A stretch of DNA of 64,000 bases. Source: Microbacterium sp. 70-16 (GTDB taxonomy: Bacteria > Actinomycetota > Actinomycetes > Actinomycetales > Microbacteriaceae). Both the position numbers and the translations under genes were made by a program. Under the pieces are notes generated by a model. It did not search any database, was not told the DNA's origin, and saw only the letters and a program-made list of their open reading frames with translations. The stretch covers positions 181,417-245,416 of the forward strand of contig NZ_MKTQ01000026.1 of assembly GCF_001898315.1 (NCBI RefSeq), read 5' to 3'. Every line of letters starts with the position of its first letter. Position 1 is the stretch's first letter. Of the stretch, positions 1 to 10,400 are shown piece after piece.

Positions 1-1484
1 CGACCGATGGCGTCGTCGTCTCGGGCACGTCCGCCGTCGACGCCTCGATGCTGACGGGCGAGTCGGTGCCGGTCGAGGTTGCCGAAGGGGATGCCGTCAC
101 GGGCGCCACCGTCAACGCGGGCGGCCGCCTCGTGGTGCGCGCGACGCGCGTCGGCTCCGACACGCAGCTCGCCCAGATGGCGAAGCTTGTCGAGGATGCC
201 CAGTCAGGCAAGGCCGACGTGCAGCGCCTCGCCGACCGGATCTCGGGCGTCTTCGTCCCGATCGCGATCGGCATCGCCCTCGTCACGCTCGCCGCGTGGC
301 TGATCGCCGGGTTCCCGGCCTCGGCCGCGTTCACGGCCGCCGTCGCGGTGCTCGTGATCGCGTGCCCGTGCGCCCTGGGACTCGCGACCCCGACGGCGCT
401 GCTCGTCGGCACGGGCCGCGGCGCGCAGCTGGGCATCCTGATCAAGGGCCCCGAGGTCCTGGAGTCCACCCGCAAGGTCGACACCGTCGTGCTCGACAAG
501 ACCGGCACCGTGACCACCGGCAAGATGACTCTGGTCGACGTCATCGCCGAGCCCGGTGTGGATCGCGAAGAGCTGCTGCGCCTTGCCGGCGCACTCGAGG
601 ATGCCTCAGAGCACCCGATCGCCCAGGCGATCGCGCGCGCGGCCCGAGAGCGCTCCGCCCGCACCGCGAACAACAGCCTCCCCCCGGTCGTTGAGCGAGG
701 GCCGCAGGCCCGAGACGAAACGCTCCCGGCCGTCGAGGGGTTCACCAACCTCGAGGGCAAGGGCGTGCAGGGCGTCGTCGACGGCCACGCCGTGCTCGTC
801 GGCCGCGAGTCGCTGCTCGCCGAGTGGTCGCTGCACTTGACCCCCGAGATCGCCGCCACGAAGGCGCAGGCCGAGGGCGAGGGCAAGACCGTCGTCGCCG
901 TCGGATGGGACGGGGCCGCACGCGGCATCCTGATCGTCGCCGACACGGTCAAGCCGACGAGCGCCGAGGCGATCGCGCAGCTCAAGGCGCTCGGCCTCAC
1001 GCCTGTACTGCTCACCGGTGACAACGAGACGGTCGCCCGCCGGATCGCCACTGAGGTCGGGATCGATCAGGTGATCGCCGAGGTGCTGCCGAAGGACAAG
1101 CTCGACGTCATCACCCGACTGCAGGGCGAGGGCAAGGTCGTCGCGATGGTCGGCGACGGTGTCAACGACGCCCCCGCTCTCGCGCAGGCCGACCTGGGCC
1201 TCGCGATGGGCACGGGCACCGACGTCGCGATCGAGGCATCCGATATCACCCTCGTGCGCGGAGACCTGCGCAGCGCGGTCGATGCGATCCGCCTGTCACG
1301 CAAGACGCTCGGCACGATCAAGACCAACCTGTTCTGGGCGTTCGCATACAACACGGCCGCGATCCCGATCGCCGCGCTGGGGCTTCTGAACCCCATGCTC
1401 GCGGGTGCTGCGATGGCGCTGTCGAGCGTGTTCGTCGTGGGCAACAGCCTGCGACTGCGGACCTTCCGCAGCACCGCGCGCTGA
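1..1484 (+). CDS. copA: Copper-exporting P-type ATPase, CPC type (5' end outside window)
   Basis: This is the C-terminal part of a P1B-type ATPase that exports Cu(I) across the membrane using ATP. The frame is open at the left edge, so the N-terminal metal-binding domain and first membrane helices are not visible. In order one sees the actuator TGES (about 54-65), the membrane metal site CPC in IACPCALGLATPT, the phosphorylation motif DKTGT (about 495-509), SEHPIA of the nucleotide-binding domain, TGDN, GDGVNDAPA, and the final helices with a YN pair and a late M..SS motif, as in CopA. An unusual segment of the nucleotide-binding domain is encoded by a REP-like repeat at 686-722. A second copper ATPase follows 42 bases downstream on the same strand, suggesting a copper-resistance operon. 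Confidence 0.93.
   Translation, partial: TDGVVVSGTSAVDASMLTGESVPVEVAEGDAVTGATVNAGGRLVVRATRVGSDTQLAQMAKLVEDAQSGKADVQRLADRISGVFVPIAIGIALVTLAAWLIAGFPASAAFTAAVAVLVIACPCALGLATPTALLVGTGRGAQLGILIKGPEVLESTRKVDTVVLDKTGTVTTGKMTLVDVIAEPGVDREELLRLAGALEDASEHPIAQAIARAARERSARTANNSLPPVVERGPQARDETLPAVEGFTNLEGKGVQGVVDGHAVLVGRESLLAEWSLHLTPEIAATKAQAEGEGKTVVAVGWDGAARGILIVADTVKPTSAEAIAQLKALGLTPVLLTGDNETVARRIATEVGIDQVIAEVLPKDKLDVITRLQGEGKVVAMVGDGVNDAPALAQADLGLAMGTGTDVAIEASDITLVRGDLRSAVDAIRLSRKTLGTIKTNLFWAFAYNTAAIPIAALGLLNPMLAGAAMALSSVFVVGNSLRLRTFRSTAR
686..722 (+). repeat. REP-like hairpin (family D) inside copA
   Basis: This 37-bp segment aligns without gaps to an intergenic element at 32726-32762, with 32 of 37 positions identical. 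Four of the five differences are compensatory pairs in the stem (GGGCC/GGCCC here, GCGGC/GCCGC there); the fifth is in the loop. It is read in frame as VVERGPQARDE in the nucleotide-binding domain of the copper ATPase. Confidence 0.8.
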
Positions 1485-1526
1485 CCGCGTCTGCTGCTGA
1501 CCGCGTCTGTTGAGAGGAGTACGGCG

Positions 1527-3707
<2,181 letters not shown>

Positions 3708-3797
3708 GGCGGGGCATCCGGTCGGGCTGTTCCTGTTCGTGCTCCTGCTCCTGTTCTTGCTCGTGCTCCTTTATGTCGGGCGCATGCCACACCTCGC

Positions 3798-4601
3798 ATG
3801 ACCCCGGACGATCCGAACATGACCGCGTACTTCCGCCGCCTCGATGACAGCCACTTCACCGCGACGGATGCCGTGCAGGGCGCCTGGAACACCGACGAGC
3901 AGCACATCGCCCCGGCGCTCGGTCTGCTGACGCACGTGCTCGAGCGCGACCACGGCGCGCGGCACGGGCATCCGCTGACGATGTCGCGGGTCTCGTTCGA
4001 CATCCTCGGAGTGCTGCCGATCGACACGGTCGAGATCACGACGCGGGTCATCCGGCCCGGCCGCACGATCGAGCTGGCCGAAGCCACCCTGAGCCACGGA
4101 GGCCGACCCGCCGTCATCGCGCGCGCCTGGTTCTCACGCGACATCGACACGGCGGCCGTCGCGGGCACAGCGCTGGTGCGGATGCCCGAGCCTTCCACCC
4201 TGCCCGCGTGGTCGGCGGCAGAGGTGTGGCCGGGGCGGTTCGTCACGACGGTCGAGATCCGGCGGGACGAGACGGAGCCCGGCCGCGCGCGATTCTGGCT
4301 GCGCCCCGGCATCCCGCTGCTGCTGGACGAGCCCGTGAGCCCGACGGCGCGTCTGCTGGGCGTGGTCGACATCGCGAACGGCATCACCCCGCGCGTCGCA
4401 CCCGGGGATGTGCACTTCCCGAACCTCGACCTGACGGCGCACCTGTTCCGCGCGCCCGGCGACGGCTGGATCGGGTTCGACACCACCGTCAGCTTCGGCC
4501 CGCACGGCCATGGCCTGACCCACAGCATCCTGCACGATGCCGCAGGTCCCCTGGGAACGCTGCAGCAGACCCTCACGGTGCGCCCCCGCGGCGCGGCGTA
4601 G
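3798..4601 (+). CDS. Thioesterase-like (hotdog) family protein
   Basis: A 267-residue protein of the actinobacterial acyl-CoA thioesterase-like superfamily with two hotdog halves. The N-terminal GAWN..EQHIAP segment and the central MSRVSFDILGV are typical. These proteins are thought to hydrolyse acyl-CoA or related thioesters; the substrate cannot be told from sequence. No Shine-Dalgarno precedes either possible start; relatives usually begin at the ATG at 3819 (MTAYFRR), so the true protein may be 260 residues. The 90 bases upstream contain a low-complexity run of ctgttc/ctgctc hexamers. It lies downstream of the copper pumps on the same strand but shows no functional link to them. Confidence 0.75.
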   Translation: MTPDDPNMTAYFRRLDDSHFTATDAVQGAWNTDEQHIAPALGLLTHVLERDHGARHGHPLTMSRVSFDILGVLPIDTVEITTRVIRPGRTIELAEATLSHGGRPAVIARAWFSRDIDTAAVAGTALVRMPEPSTLPAWSAAEVWPGRFVTTVEIRRDETEPGRARFWLRPGIPLLLDEPVSPTARLLGVVDIANGITPRVAPGDVHFPNLDLTAHLFRAPGDGWIGFDTTVSFGPHGHGLTHSILHDAAGPLGTLQQTLTVRPRGAA

Positions 4602-4641
4602 GGGGCGCGCGGCGCTGGGCCGGGTCGCTCAGCGCGATCGA

Positions 4642-4765
4642 GGTGGCGCTACGGACCACCTCGCGGGTGCTGAGCTGGTCCGACGCGCCACCCGGATTCG
4701 CGGGGTGAAAAGCAGGTGGCACTGCGGACCAGCTCGCGAGCGCTGAGCTGGTCGCGCGCGCCACC
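4642..4765. repeat. Family A palindrome doublet 1 (A1-A2)
   Basis: Two 51-bp imperfect palindromes, 4642-4692 and 4715-4765, start 73 bp apart and are separated by a 22-bp linker. Each begins GGTGGCGC or GGTGGCAC and ends GCGCCACC, with inner arms GGACCA..CTC and GAG..TGGTC. No ORF with coding character covers them. Confidence 0.85.
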
Positions 4766-4779
4766 TGGATTCGGCACCC

Positions 4780-4911
4780 GCAGAATGGATGCCCCAAATG
4801 CGCCCCTCATCCCCAGGCCTCCCCTCATTTGCGCCAACACTTTCCTGACCCACCAGAAAAGATGGCGCAAGTGCGCCCCTCCCGCCCGCCGAGGGGTTCA
4901 CTTGCGCCAAC
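4780..4911. repeat. Family B double hairpin 1
   Basis: A 132-bp element with two hairpins. The first has CAAATG and CATTTG arms. The second has arms GGCGCAAGTG and CACTTGCGCC with an inner CCCCT/AGGGG. The hairpins are joined by a spacer containing ctttcctgacccaccagaaa. It is nearly identical to the copy at 5071-5201. Confidence 0.8.
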
Positions 4912-4932
4912 TATCTCGGGGCGCGCGATCGG

Positions 4933-5056
4933 GGTGGCGCTGCGGACCATCTCACGCGGCCCGAGGTAGTCCGGCGCGCCACCTGAATCGGCGGGGTGGA
5001 AAGCAGGTGGCACCACGGACCACCTCACGAGGCCCGAGCTGGTCGGGCGCGCCACC
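4933..5056. repeat. Family A palindrome doublet 2 (A3-A4)
   Basis: 51-bp palindromes at 4933-4983 and 5006-5056, again exactly 73 bp apart. The doublet starts 291 bp after doublet 1 and follows the B element through the 21-bp linker starting tatctcggg. Confidence 0.85.
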
Positions 5057-5070
5057 TGGATCGTGCGTGC

Positions 5071-5201
5071 GCAGAATGGATGCCCCAAATGCGCCCCTCA
5101 GCCCCAGGCATCCCCTCATTTGCGCCAACACTTTCCTGACCCACCAGAAAAGATGGCGCAAGTGCGCCCCTCCCTCACGGCGAGGGGTCACTTGCGCCAA
5201 C
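5071..5201. repeat. Family B double hairpin 2
   Basis: Second copy of the B element, 291 bp after the first and nearly identical to it. Together 4642-5201 is a tandem pair of A-A-B modules. The remaining 5202-5298, up to the hydrolase start, is a C-rich stretch (ccaccc repeats) in which I see no gene. Confidence 0.8.
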
Positions 5202-5298
5202 ATTCCCACCCGGCGCCCACCCACCACCGCACCCACCCCACCGCCCCCACCCCCACCATCCCTGGCCGCGCACGCGCCGCACCCCGCACAATGGCTCC

Positions 5299-6258
5299 AT
5301 GGCCTCCGTGCGGATCGACCCCGAGCTCAAGGCGGCGCTCGCTGTCGTCGGGGGCGTGTTTCCGCCGACGGTCACGCCCGAGCTCGTCCCCTTCATGCGC
5401 CAGTCGTATGCCTCTCCGCCGCGCGAGCAGGTGCTCGCCGACCAGCGTCTGCACGCCGTCGACCTCGAGTTTGCGGGATACCGGGGCGCGCGCATCGGGG
5501 CATCCGTCGTCTCGCCGACAGGCGCCCCCGATGCGCAGCCGCTGCCGACCGTGCTCGTGTTCCACTCGGGCGGCATGATGTTCGGCGACCGGTTCAGCGG
5601 CCTCGACACGGCGCTCGCCTGGGTGCCCGACCTCGGCATCCGCCTGATCACCGTCGAATACCGGCTTGCGCCGGAGCATCCCGACCCCGTCCCGTTCGAG
5701 GACTGCTACGCCTCGCTCGAGTGGGTCGCCGCGCACGCGACGCAGCTCGGCGTGCGCGCCGACCGGCTCCTGCTCGCGGGCGCGAGCGCCGGCGCCGGAC
5801 TCGCGGCGGGCGTCGCCCTCGCCGCGCGCGACCGCGGCGGCCCTGCACTCGTCGGGCAGCTGCTCGACTACCCCATGCTCGACGACCGCGGCCGCACCGC
5901 GTCGACGCGCGCGTTCGACGGCATCGGCGTGTGGGACCGGATCAGCAACGAGACCGGCTGGCGCGCCCTGCTCGGCGACCGCGTCGGCACCGACGACGTC
6001 TCGCCGTACGCCGCACCGGCCCGCGCCACCGACCTCGCGGGGCTGCCGCCGACGTTCCTCGACGTCGGCACGGCCGAGATCTTCCGCGACGAGACCGCCG
6101 ACTACGCGGCGCGATTGTGGGATGTCGGGGTCGACGTCGAGCTGCACGTGTGGCCCGGCGCCTTCCACGCGTGCGACATCTTCGCCCCGCATGCGGCGGT
6201 CTCGCGGGGCATGATCCGGGCGCGCACCGACTGGCTGCGGCGCATCCTCGTGGACTGA
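5299..6258 (+). CDS. Alpha/beta hydrolase (hormone-sensitive-lipase-like)
   Basis: A 319-residue esterase/lipase of the alpha/beta hydrolase fold-3 type. The oxyanion-hole region appears as HSGGMMFGD (HGG-like with Ser in the middle), the nucleophile as GASAG, and candidate acid and base as the Asp in PPTFLDVG and the His in GAFHACD. Such enzymes cleave short-chain carboxyl esters; the natural substrate is unknown. The ATG has no ribosome binding site but a CACAAT box six bases upstream, so translation may be leaderless. A C-rich tract and two repeat modules lie immediately upstream, so it is probably a separate transcription unit. Confidence 0.85.
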   Translation: MASVRIDPELKAALAVVGGVFPPTVTPELVPFMRQSYASPPREQVLADQRLHAVDLEFAGYRGARIGASVVSPTGAPDAQPLPTVLVFHSGGMMFGDRFSGLDTALAWVPDLGIRLITVEYRLAPEHPDPVPFEDCYASLEWVAAHATQLGVRADRLLLAGASAGAGLAAGVALAARDRGGPALVGQLLDYPMLDDRGRTASTRAFDGIGVWDRISNETGWRALLGDRVGTDDVSPYAAPARATDLAGLPPTFLDVGTAEIFRDETADYAARLWDVGVDVELHVWPGAFHACDIFAPHAAVSRGMIRARTDWLRRILVD

Positions 6259-6302
6259 CGCGGCCCCGCGGCGGATAATCGAACAACGGCGAAGGAGGCG
6301 GG

Positions 6303-7352
6303 ATGCAGGAACTGCTCGGTCGGCTTCGCGCCCTCGACCCCGAAGCGAGCGAGGGGCTGCGCGTCATCGCGTGCTTCGACGAGCTCATGGCGGGCGGCGT
6401 CGCCGCGCACGGCCTGCTCGCCGCGGCGGCCGCCCTCGCGGGAACGGCGACCGGCATGCGCCGCGGCGGCGTGACGGTGCGGGTCGATCCGCGCGGCGAG
6501 ACCCTCGCCGGCGCTGCTCCCGCGGAGTGCGCGACGGCCGAGGTCACCTCCGGCGCGGTCGCGTGGATCGAGCGCGATCCGGGGCATCCACGTGCCAACG
6601 ACGCCCTCATCCTCGAGCGCCTCGCGCTCGCGCTACGGCTGCGCCTCGACCCGAGCCTCGACCGCGTCGCCGTGCAGCGCGACTTCGCCACGGCGGTCGA
6701 TCCCGCGCGTCCGCACATCGAACGAATGGATGCCGCGTCGCGCCTGCGCCTCACCTCCGGTGCCTCGTACCGCGTGACCGTCGCCCCGTTGTTCGCGACG
6801 TGGCGACGCCACCCCGAGGGACCCGAGGACGTCGTGTCGACCCCGTTCGGGCCCGTGCACGTCGCCGTCATCCTCGCCGACGCGGAGGTCGACGGCGCGC
6901 CGCTCGGCGTCGGCGGCATCGCGACGATCGACGACCTGCCGCGATCGTTCCGCACGGCGCTCATCGCGCTGCGCCTGCACGACGACCGCGCCGCCGCGCC
7001 CGTCCGCGCCGACGACCTGGGCGGTCTCGCCGAGCTTCTCGCCGACCTGCCCGAGCACGAACCTGCAGACCGGGATGCCGCGGGCATGAACGCCATCATG
7101 GAGCACTCGTGGGGTCCCGCGACGGTCGACGCACTCGTGCGCACGTCGACCGTGCGCGAGGCGGCGCGGGCCGCCGGCATCCATCATTCGACGATGACGA
7201 CGCGCGTCGAGACGGTGCAGGGCGTGCTCGGATTCGACCCGCTCGGCGGGCTCGGTCGCACGCGTCTCGGGATCGCCTTCCTGCGCTGGCGCCTGCGCAA
7301 CTCGCACGTGCTCGAATTGCCCGCGCCCGCGGCGGCGCCCGCGGCGCGCTGA
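6303..7352 (+). CDS. PucR-like helix-turn-helix regulator
   Basis: A 349-residue likely transcription factor. The C-terminal 70 residues (STVREAARAAGIHHSTMTTR, then VQGVLGFDPL) match the PucR-type C-terminal helix-turn-helix; the N-terminal 250 residues look like a sensory region I cannot assign. The start is supported by GAAGGAGG just upstream, with a GATAAT -10 at 6274-6279. It lies between an esterase and a MetX-like hydrolase on the same strand and could regulate one of them; this is inference from position only. Confidence 0.75.
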   Translation: MQELLGRLRALDPEASEGLRVIACFDELMAGGVAAHGLLAAAAALAGTATGMRRGGVTVRVDPRGETLAGAAPAECATAEVTSGAVAWIERDPGHPRANDALILERLALALRLRLDPSLDRVAVQRDFATAVDPARPHIERMDAASRLRLTSGASYRVTVAPLFATWRRHPEGPEDVVSTPFGPVHVAVILADAEVDGAPLGVGGIATIDDLPRSFRTALIALRLHDDRAAAPVRADDLGGLAELLADLPEHEPADRDAAGMNAIMEHSWGPATVDALVRTSTVREAARAAGIHHSTMTTRVETVQGVLGFDPLGGLGRTRLGIAFLRWRLRNSHVLELPAPAAAPAAR

Positions 7353-7503
7353 CGCCGGCCCGCTGTCACGCCCGCGGCGCCACCCCGACCCGCCATTCGT
7401 CGGGTGCCTGCGCGCGGATTGCGCCGCATCGTCGGTGCCGCCGCGGGTGCGCCTCGGCGGATGCTGGCTGCACCCCGATCCCCGACCCACGATGGAGTGG
7501 AAC

Positions 7504-8589
7504 ATGATCGACAACCCGTATTACACCGACGCCGTGCACAAGGACTACGAGCTCATCTCGGTGGGCAGGCTCGAGCTCGAGGAGGGCGGGGCGATCCCCG
7601 ACCTGAAGCTCGCGGTGCGCACCTGGGGCACGCTCAACGAGGCGCGCGACAACGCGATCCTCATCCCGACGTGGTACTCCGGCACGCACCAGATCTGGGC
7701 GGATACCTATGTCGGTGAAGGCCACGCCCTCGACCCCTCGCGCTACTTCATCGTGTGCGTCAACCAGATCGGCAACGGGCTGTCGACGTCGCCGCACAAC
7801 ACCGACGACGACTCGATCTCGATGTCGCGGTTCCCGAATGTGCGCATCGGCGACGACGTCGTGGCGCAGGAGCGCCTGTTGCGCGAGCACTTCGGCATCC
7901 ATCGCCTCGCCCTCGTCACCGGCGGGTCGATGGGCGCCCAGCAGACCTATGAATGGGCGGTGCGGTTCCCCGAGAAGGTGCTGCGCGCGGCTCCGATCGC
8001 GGGCACGGCGAAGAACACGCCCCACGACTTCCTGTTCGCCGAGACGCTCAACGAGCAGACCTGGTCTGACCCGGGCTGGTACGGCGGCGAGTACACGTCG
8101 AACGCCGACGTCGTCGAGGGGCTGAAGCGCCAGGCGCATCTGTGGGGCACGATGGGCTTCTCGACGGAGTTCTGGAAGCAGGAGAAGTGGTCGGCGCTCG
8201 GCTTCGAGTCGGCGGATGCCTTCATGACCGGCTTCCTCGAGCCGTACTTCACGGCGATGGACCCGAACGATCTGCTGACGATGGCGTGGAAATGGCAGCG
8301 CGGTGACGTCTCGCGACACACCGGCGGCGACCTCGCGGCGGCGCTCGGTCGCATCACGGCGAAGGTGTTCGTGATGCCGATCAGCGAGGACATGTTCTTC
8401 CCCGTGCGCGACTGCGCCGCCGAGCAGGCGCTGATCCCGGGGAGCGAGCTGCGCGTGATCGACGACGTGCACGGGCACCTCGGCCTGTTCGCCGTCGACC
8501 CGGGCTACATCCCGCAGATCGACCGGGTGCTGGGTGACCTGCTGGCGACCTCCGTGGCCCCCACCGCGGAAGCGCTCGCCGCGGCGTAG
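7504..8589 (+). CDS. MetX-like alpha/beta hydrolase (homoserine acetyltransferase family)
   Basis: A 361-residue protein of the homoserine O-acetyltransferase fold. The nucleophile elbow is GGSMGAQQ; the catalytic Asp is likely in the ISEDMFFP region and the His in DDVHGHLG. The N-terminal AVRTWGTLN and the NQIGNGLS segment are common in this family. Canonical MetX enzymes have RVG and GPRF-type motifs that I do not see clearly, so it may be a hydrolase or another acyltransferase. GGAG lies six bases before the ATG at 7504; an ATG twelve bases upstream is an alternative. The gene ends in a repeat-rich junction with a convergent MFS gene. Confidence 0.75.
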   Translation: MIDNPYYTDAVHKDYELISVGRLELEEGGAIPDLKLAVRTWGTLNEARDNAILIPTWYSGTHQIWADTYVGEGHALDPSRYFIVCVNQIGNGLSTSPHNTDDDSISMSRFPNVRIGDDVVAQERLLREHFGIHRLALVTGGSMGAQQTYEWAVRFPEKVLRAAPIAGTAKNTPHDFLFAETLNEQTWSDPGWYGGEYTSNADVVEGLKRQAHLWGTMGFSTEFWKQEKWSALGFESADAFMTGFLEPYFTAMDPNDLLTMAWKWQRGDVSRHTGGDLAAALGRITAKVFVMPISEDMFFPVRDCAAEQALIPGSELRVIDDVHGHLGLFAVDPGYIPQIDRVLGDLLATSVAPTAEALAAA

Positions 8590-8701
8590 CCCCCCGCGCG
8601 CCGCTCCGGGCCGGGTCCGCTGTACGTGAAGCGGGCCCGGCCCGGGACCATGTTTGGGGTGGGGGGCCGGGCGCGAGCGGCCCGGAGAGTGTGAGGTCCA
8701 G

Positions 8702-8832
8702 TGAAATGGATGGCGCGAATGCGCCCCTCAACCTGGATGACCCCCTCATGTGGGGCATCCATTTCTGCTGCCTGCAAAATGGTGGGCGCAAATGTGCCCC
8801 TCAGACAGTGCGAGGGGGTCATTTGCGCCCAC
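8702..8832. repeat. Family B double hairpin 3
   Basis: A more diverged B element between convergent genes, recognised by gaatgcgcccctca, the second hairpin GGGCGCAAATG / CATTTGCGCCC, and the flanking actatctcggg linker shared with 4906-4920. The 110 bases before it (8590-8701) are GC-rich and show no gene. Confidence 0.7.
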
Positions 8833-8853
8833 TATCTCGGGCCGCGCGATCGA

Positions 8854-8977
8854 GGTGGCGCTGCAGACCAGTTGGGTGCCACGCAACTGGTCCGGCGCGC
8901 CACCCAGATTTCGCGGCCCCAAGGCAGGTGGCGCCGCCGACCATCTCGCGAGGGCTGAGGTAGTCCGGCGCGCCACC
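8854..8977. repeat. Family A palindrome doublet 3 (A5-A6)
   Basis: 51-bp palindromes at 8854-8904 and 8927-8977, again 73 bp apart. In A5 the inner stem reads CCAGTTG..CAACTGG where the others have CTC..GAG, a paired change that keeps the hairpin. Confidence 0.85.
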
Positions 8978-9004
8978 TGGATCCCCCGCGGCGCGGGCCG
9001 CGCC

Positions 9005-10261
9005 CTACGGGGTGACCGCCACCGGTGCATCCTGCGCCGAGGCATCCCCCACCGCACCCTGTGCGCCATCGCGCACCGAGGCATCCCCCACCACGGCAGC
9101 AGCCCCCACCACACCCCGCCGACGGGCGGATGCCGCGGCGAAGACCATCACGGCGAGGCCGGCGACGGTGATGGCGGCGCCGATCCAGATGGGTGAGGTG
9201 TAGCCGAGACCCGCGGCGATGCCGAGGCCGCCCGCCCACGCGCCCAGCGCGTTGCCGAGGTTGAACGCGCCGATGTTGGCGCCCGAGGCGAGCGTGGGCG
9301 CGCCGCCCGCGTAGTTCATGATGCGGCTCTGCAACCCCGGGACGGTGCCGAACCCGAATCCGCCCATCAGGAACAGCACGACGATGACGGCGGGCTGCGA
9401 TCCCGCGACGAGACCGAATGCCACGAGCACCACGGCGAGCGCGGCGATGAATCCGACGAGCGTCGCGTCGATCGAGCGGTCGGCGAGCTTGCCGCCGAGC
9501 CAGTTGCCGAGCACGAGTCCCGCGCCGAACAGCACGAGCAGCCATGGCACGGCGCTCGCGGCGAAACCGGTGACCTCGGTGAGCGTGTACGCGATGTAGG
9601 TGAAGGCGCCGAACATGCCGCCGAAGCCGAGTACCGTCACGACGAGCGAGAGCCACACCTGGCCCGAGCGGAACGCGCGCAGCTCGCTGCGCAGGCTGAT
9701 GCGCTGCGCCGCGGAGCGCAGGGTGGGCACAAGGGCCAGGATGCCGAGCAGCGCGAACACCCCGATCGCGGAGATCACCCAGAACGTCGACCGCCAGCCG
9801 AACTGCTGGCCGAGGAAGGTGCCGAACGGCACTCCCAGCACGTTCGCAACCGTCAGCCCCGTGAACATGAAGGCGATCGCGCCGGCGCGCTTCTCGGGCG
9901 CGACGAGGCCCGCCGCGACGACCGAGCCGATGCCGAAGAACGCGCCGTGGCACAGGGCCGCGAGGATCCGGCCGATCATCGCGATGCTGTAGTCATCTGC
10001 GACCGCGGTGAGCACGTTGCCCGCGATGAAGAGGACCATGAGTCCGAGAAGGACCGGCTTGCGCGGCAGCCGCGTGGTCGCGGCGGTGAGCCCGAGGGCA
10101 CCGACGGCGACGGCGAGCGCATAGCCCGAGATGAGCCAGCCGGCGGATGCCTCGGTGACGCCGAAATCGGCGGCGACCTCGGGCAGCAGGCCCATGATGA
10201 CGAACTCGGTCAGTCCGATGCCGAAAGCGCCGATGGCGAGGGCGATGAGACCCAAGGGCAT
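9005..10261 (-). CDS. MFS transporter, DHA1/AraJ-like drug efflux type
   Basis: A 418-residue major facilitator with about 12 helices. The first helix GLTEFVIMGLLPEVAADF is characteristic of the AraJ/CmlR-like sugar or drug efflux branch of DHA1, followed by a TRLPRKPVLL loop (motif A position) and FFGIGSVVAAGL. The C-terminal 50 residues are a low-complexity Ala/Gly tail, probably cytoplasmic. A GGAGATCGAC site precedes the ATG. It is divergent from a MarR regulator across a 139-bp region with inverted repeats, so it is probably an exporter repressed by that regulator. Confidence 0.88.
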   Translation of the reverse strand: MPLGLIALAIGAFGIGLTEFVIMGLLPEVAADFGVTEASAGWLISGYALAVAVGALGLTAATTRLPRKPVLLGLMVLFIAGNVLTAVADDYSIAMIGRILAALCHGAFFGIGSVVAAGLVAPEKRAGAIAFMFTGLTVANVLGVPFGTFLGQQFGWRSTFWVISAIGVFALLGILALVPTLRSAAQRISLRSELRAFRSGQVWLSLVVTVLGFGGMFGAFTYIAYTLTEVTGFAASAVPWLLVLFGAGLVLGNWLGGKLADRSIDATLVGFIAALAVVLVAFGLVAGSQPAVIVVLFLMGGFGFGTVPGLQSRIMNYAGGAPTLASGANIGAFNLGNALGAWAGGLGIAAGLGYTSPIWIGAAITVAGLAVMVFAAASARRRGVVGAAAVVGDASVRDGAQGAVGDASAQDAPVAVTP

Positions 10262-10297
10262 GTCGATCTCCTTGTGAGAAATACTGGTGAGGGCTTA

Positions 10298-10374
10298 AGA
10301 TAGTTGCACGCGCGGGATACTGCACGAGCAAACAAGATCTTTGCACACGCAAGCATCCAGCGCAAGCAACTATT
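10298..10374. promoter_or_regulatory. Candidate MarR operators in the divergent MFS/MarR region
   Basis: The region holds TTGC-ACAC-GCAA (10341-10352), TGC-ACGA-GCA (10321-10330), and the distal pair TAGTTGC (10301-10307) / GCAACTA (10366-10372). The TTGCAC half-sites recur about every 17-20 bp. It lies between oppositely directed starts and would allow control of both genes. Confidence 0.55.
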
Positions 10375-10400
10375 TTTCAGAAGGCTCCAGGAGTGGTGAC

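Noticed and set aside
3721..3790. Low-complexity ctgctc/ctgttc run encoding (CS)n
   Set aside because: No gene features; the frame has no ribosome site and ends quickly. It is a simple-sequence stretch between two genes.
4642..5201. CRISPR-like array of regularly spaced palindromes
   Set aside because: The spacers are conserved linkers rather than unique sequences, the units are long hairpins that vary inside, and no cas gene is present.
5202..5298. C-rich ccaccc tract as a gene or repeat family
   Set aside because: Simple-sequence composition only; no second copy seen in the window.
7504..8589. Calling this gene metX (homoserine O-acetyltransferase)
   Set aside because: The fold and nucleophile fit, but the typical substrate-binding motifs are not evident and no methionine gene is nearby, so only the family is given.
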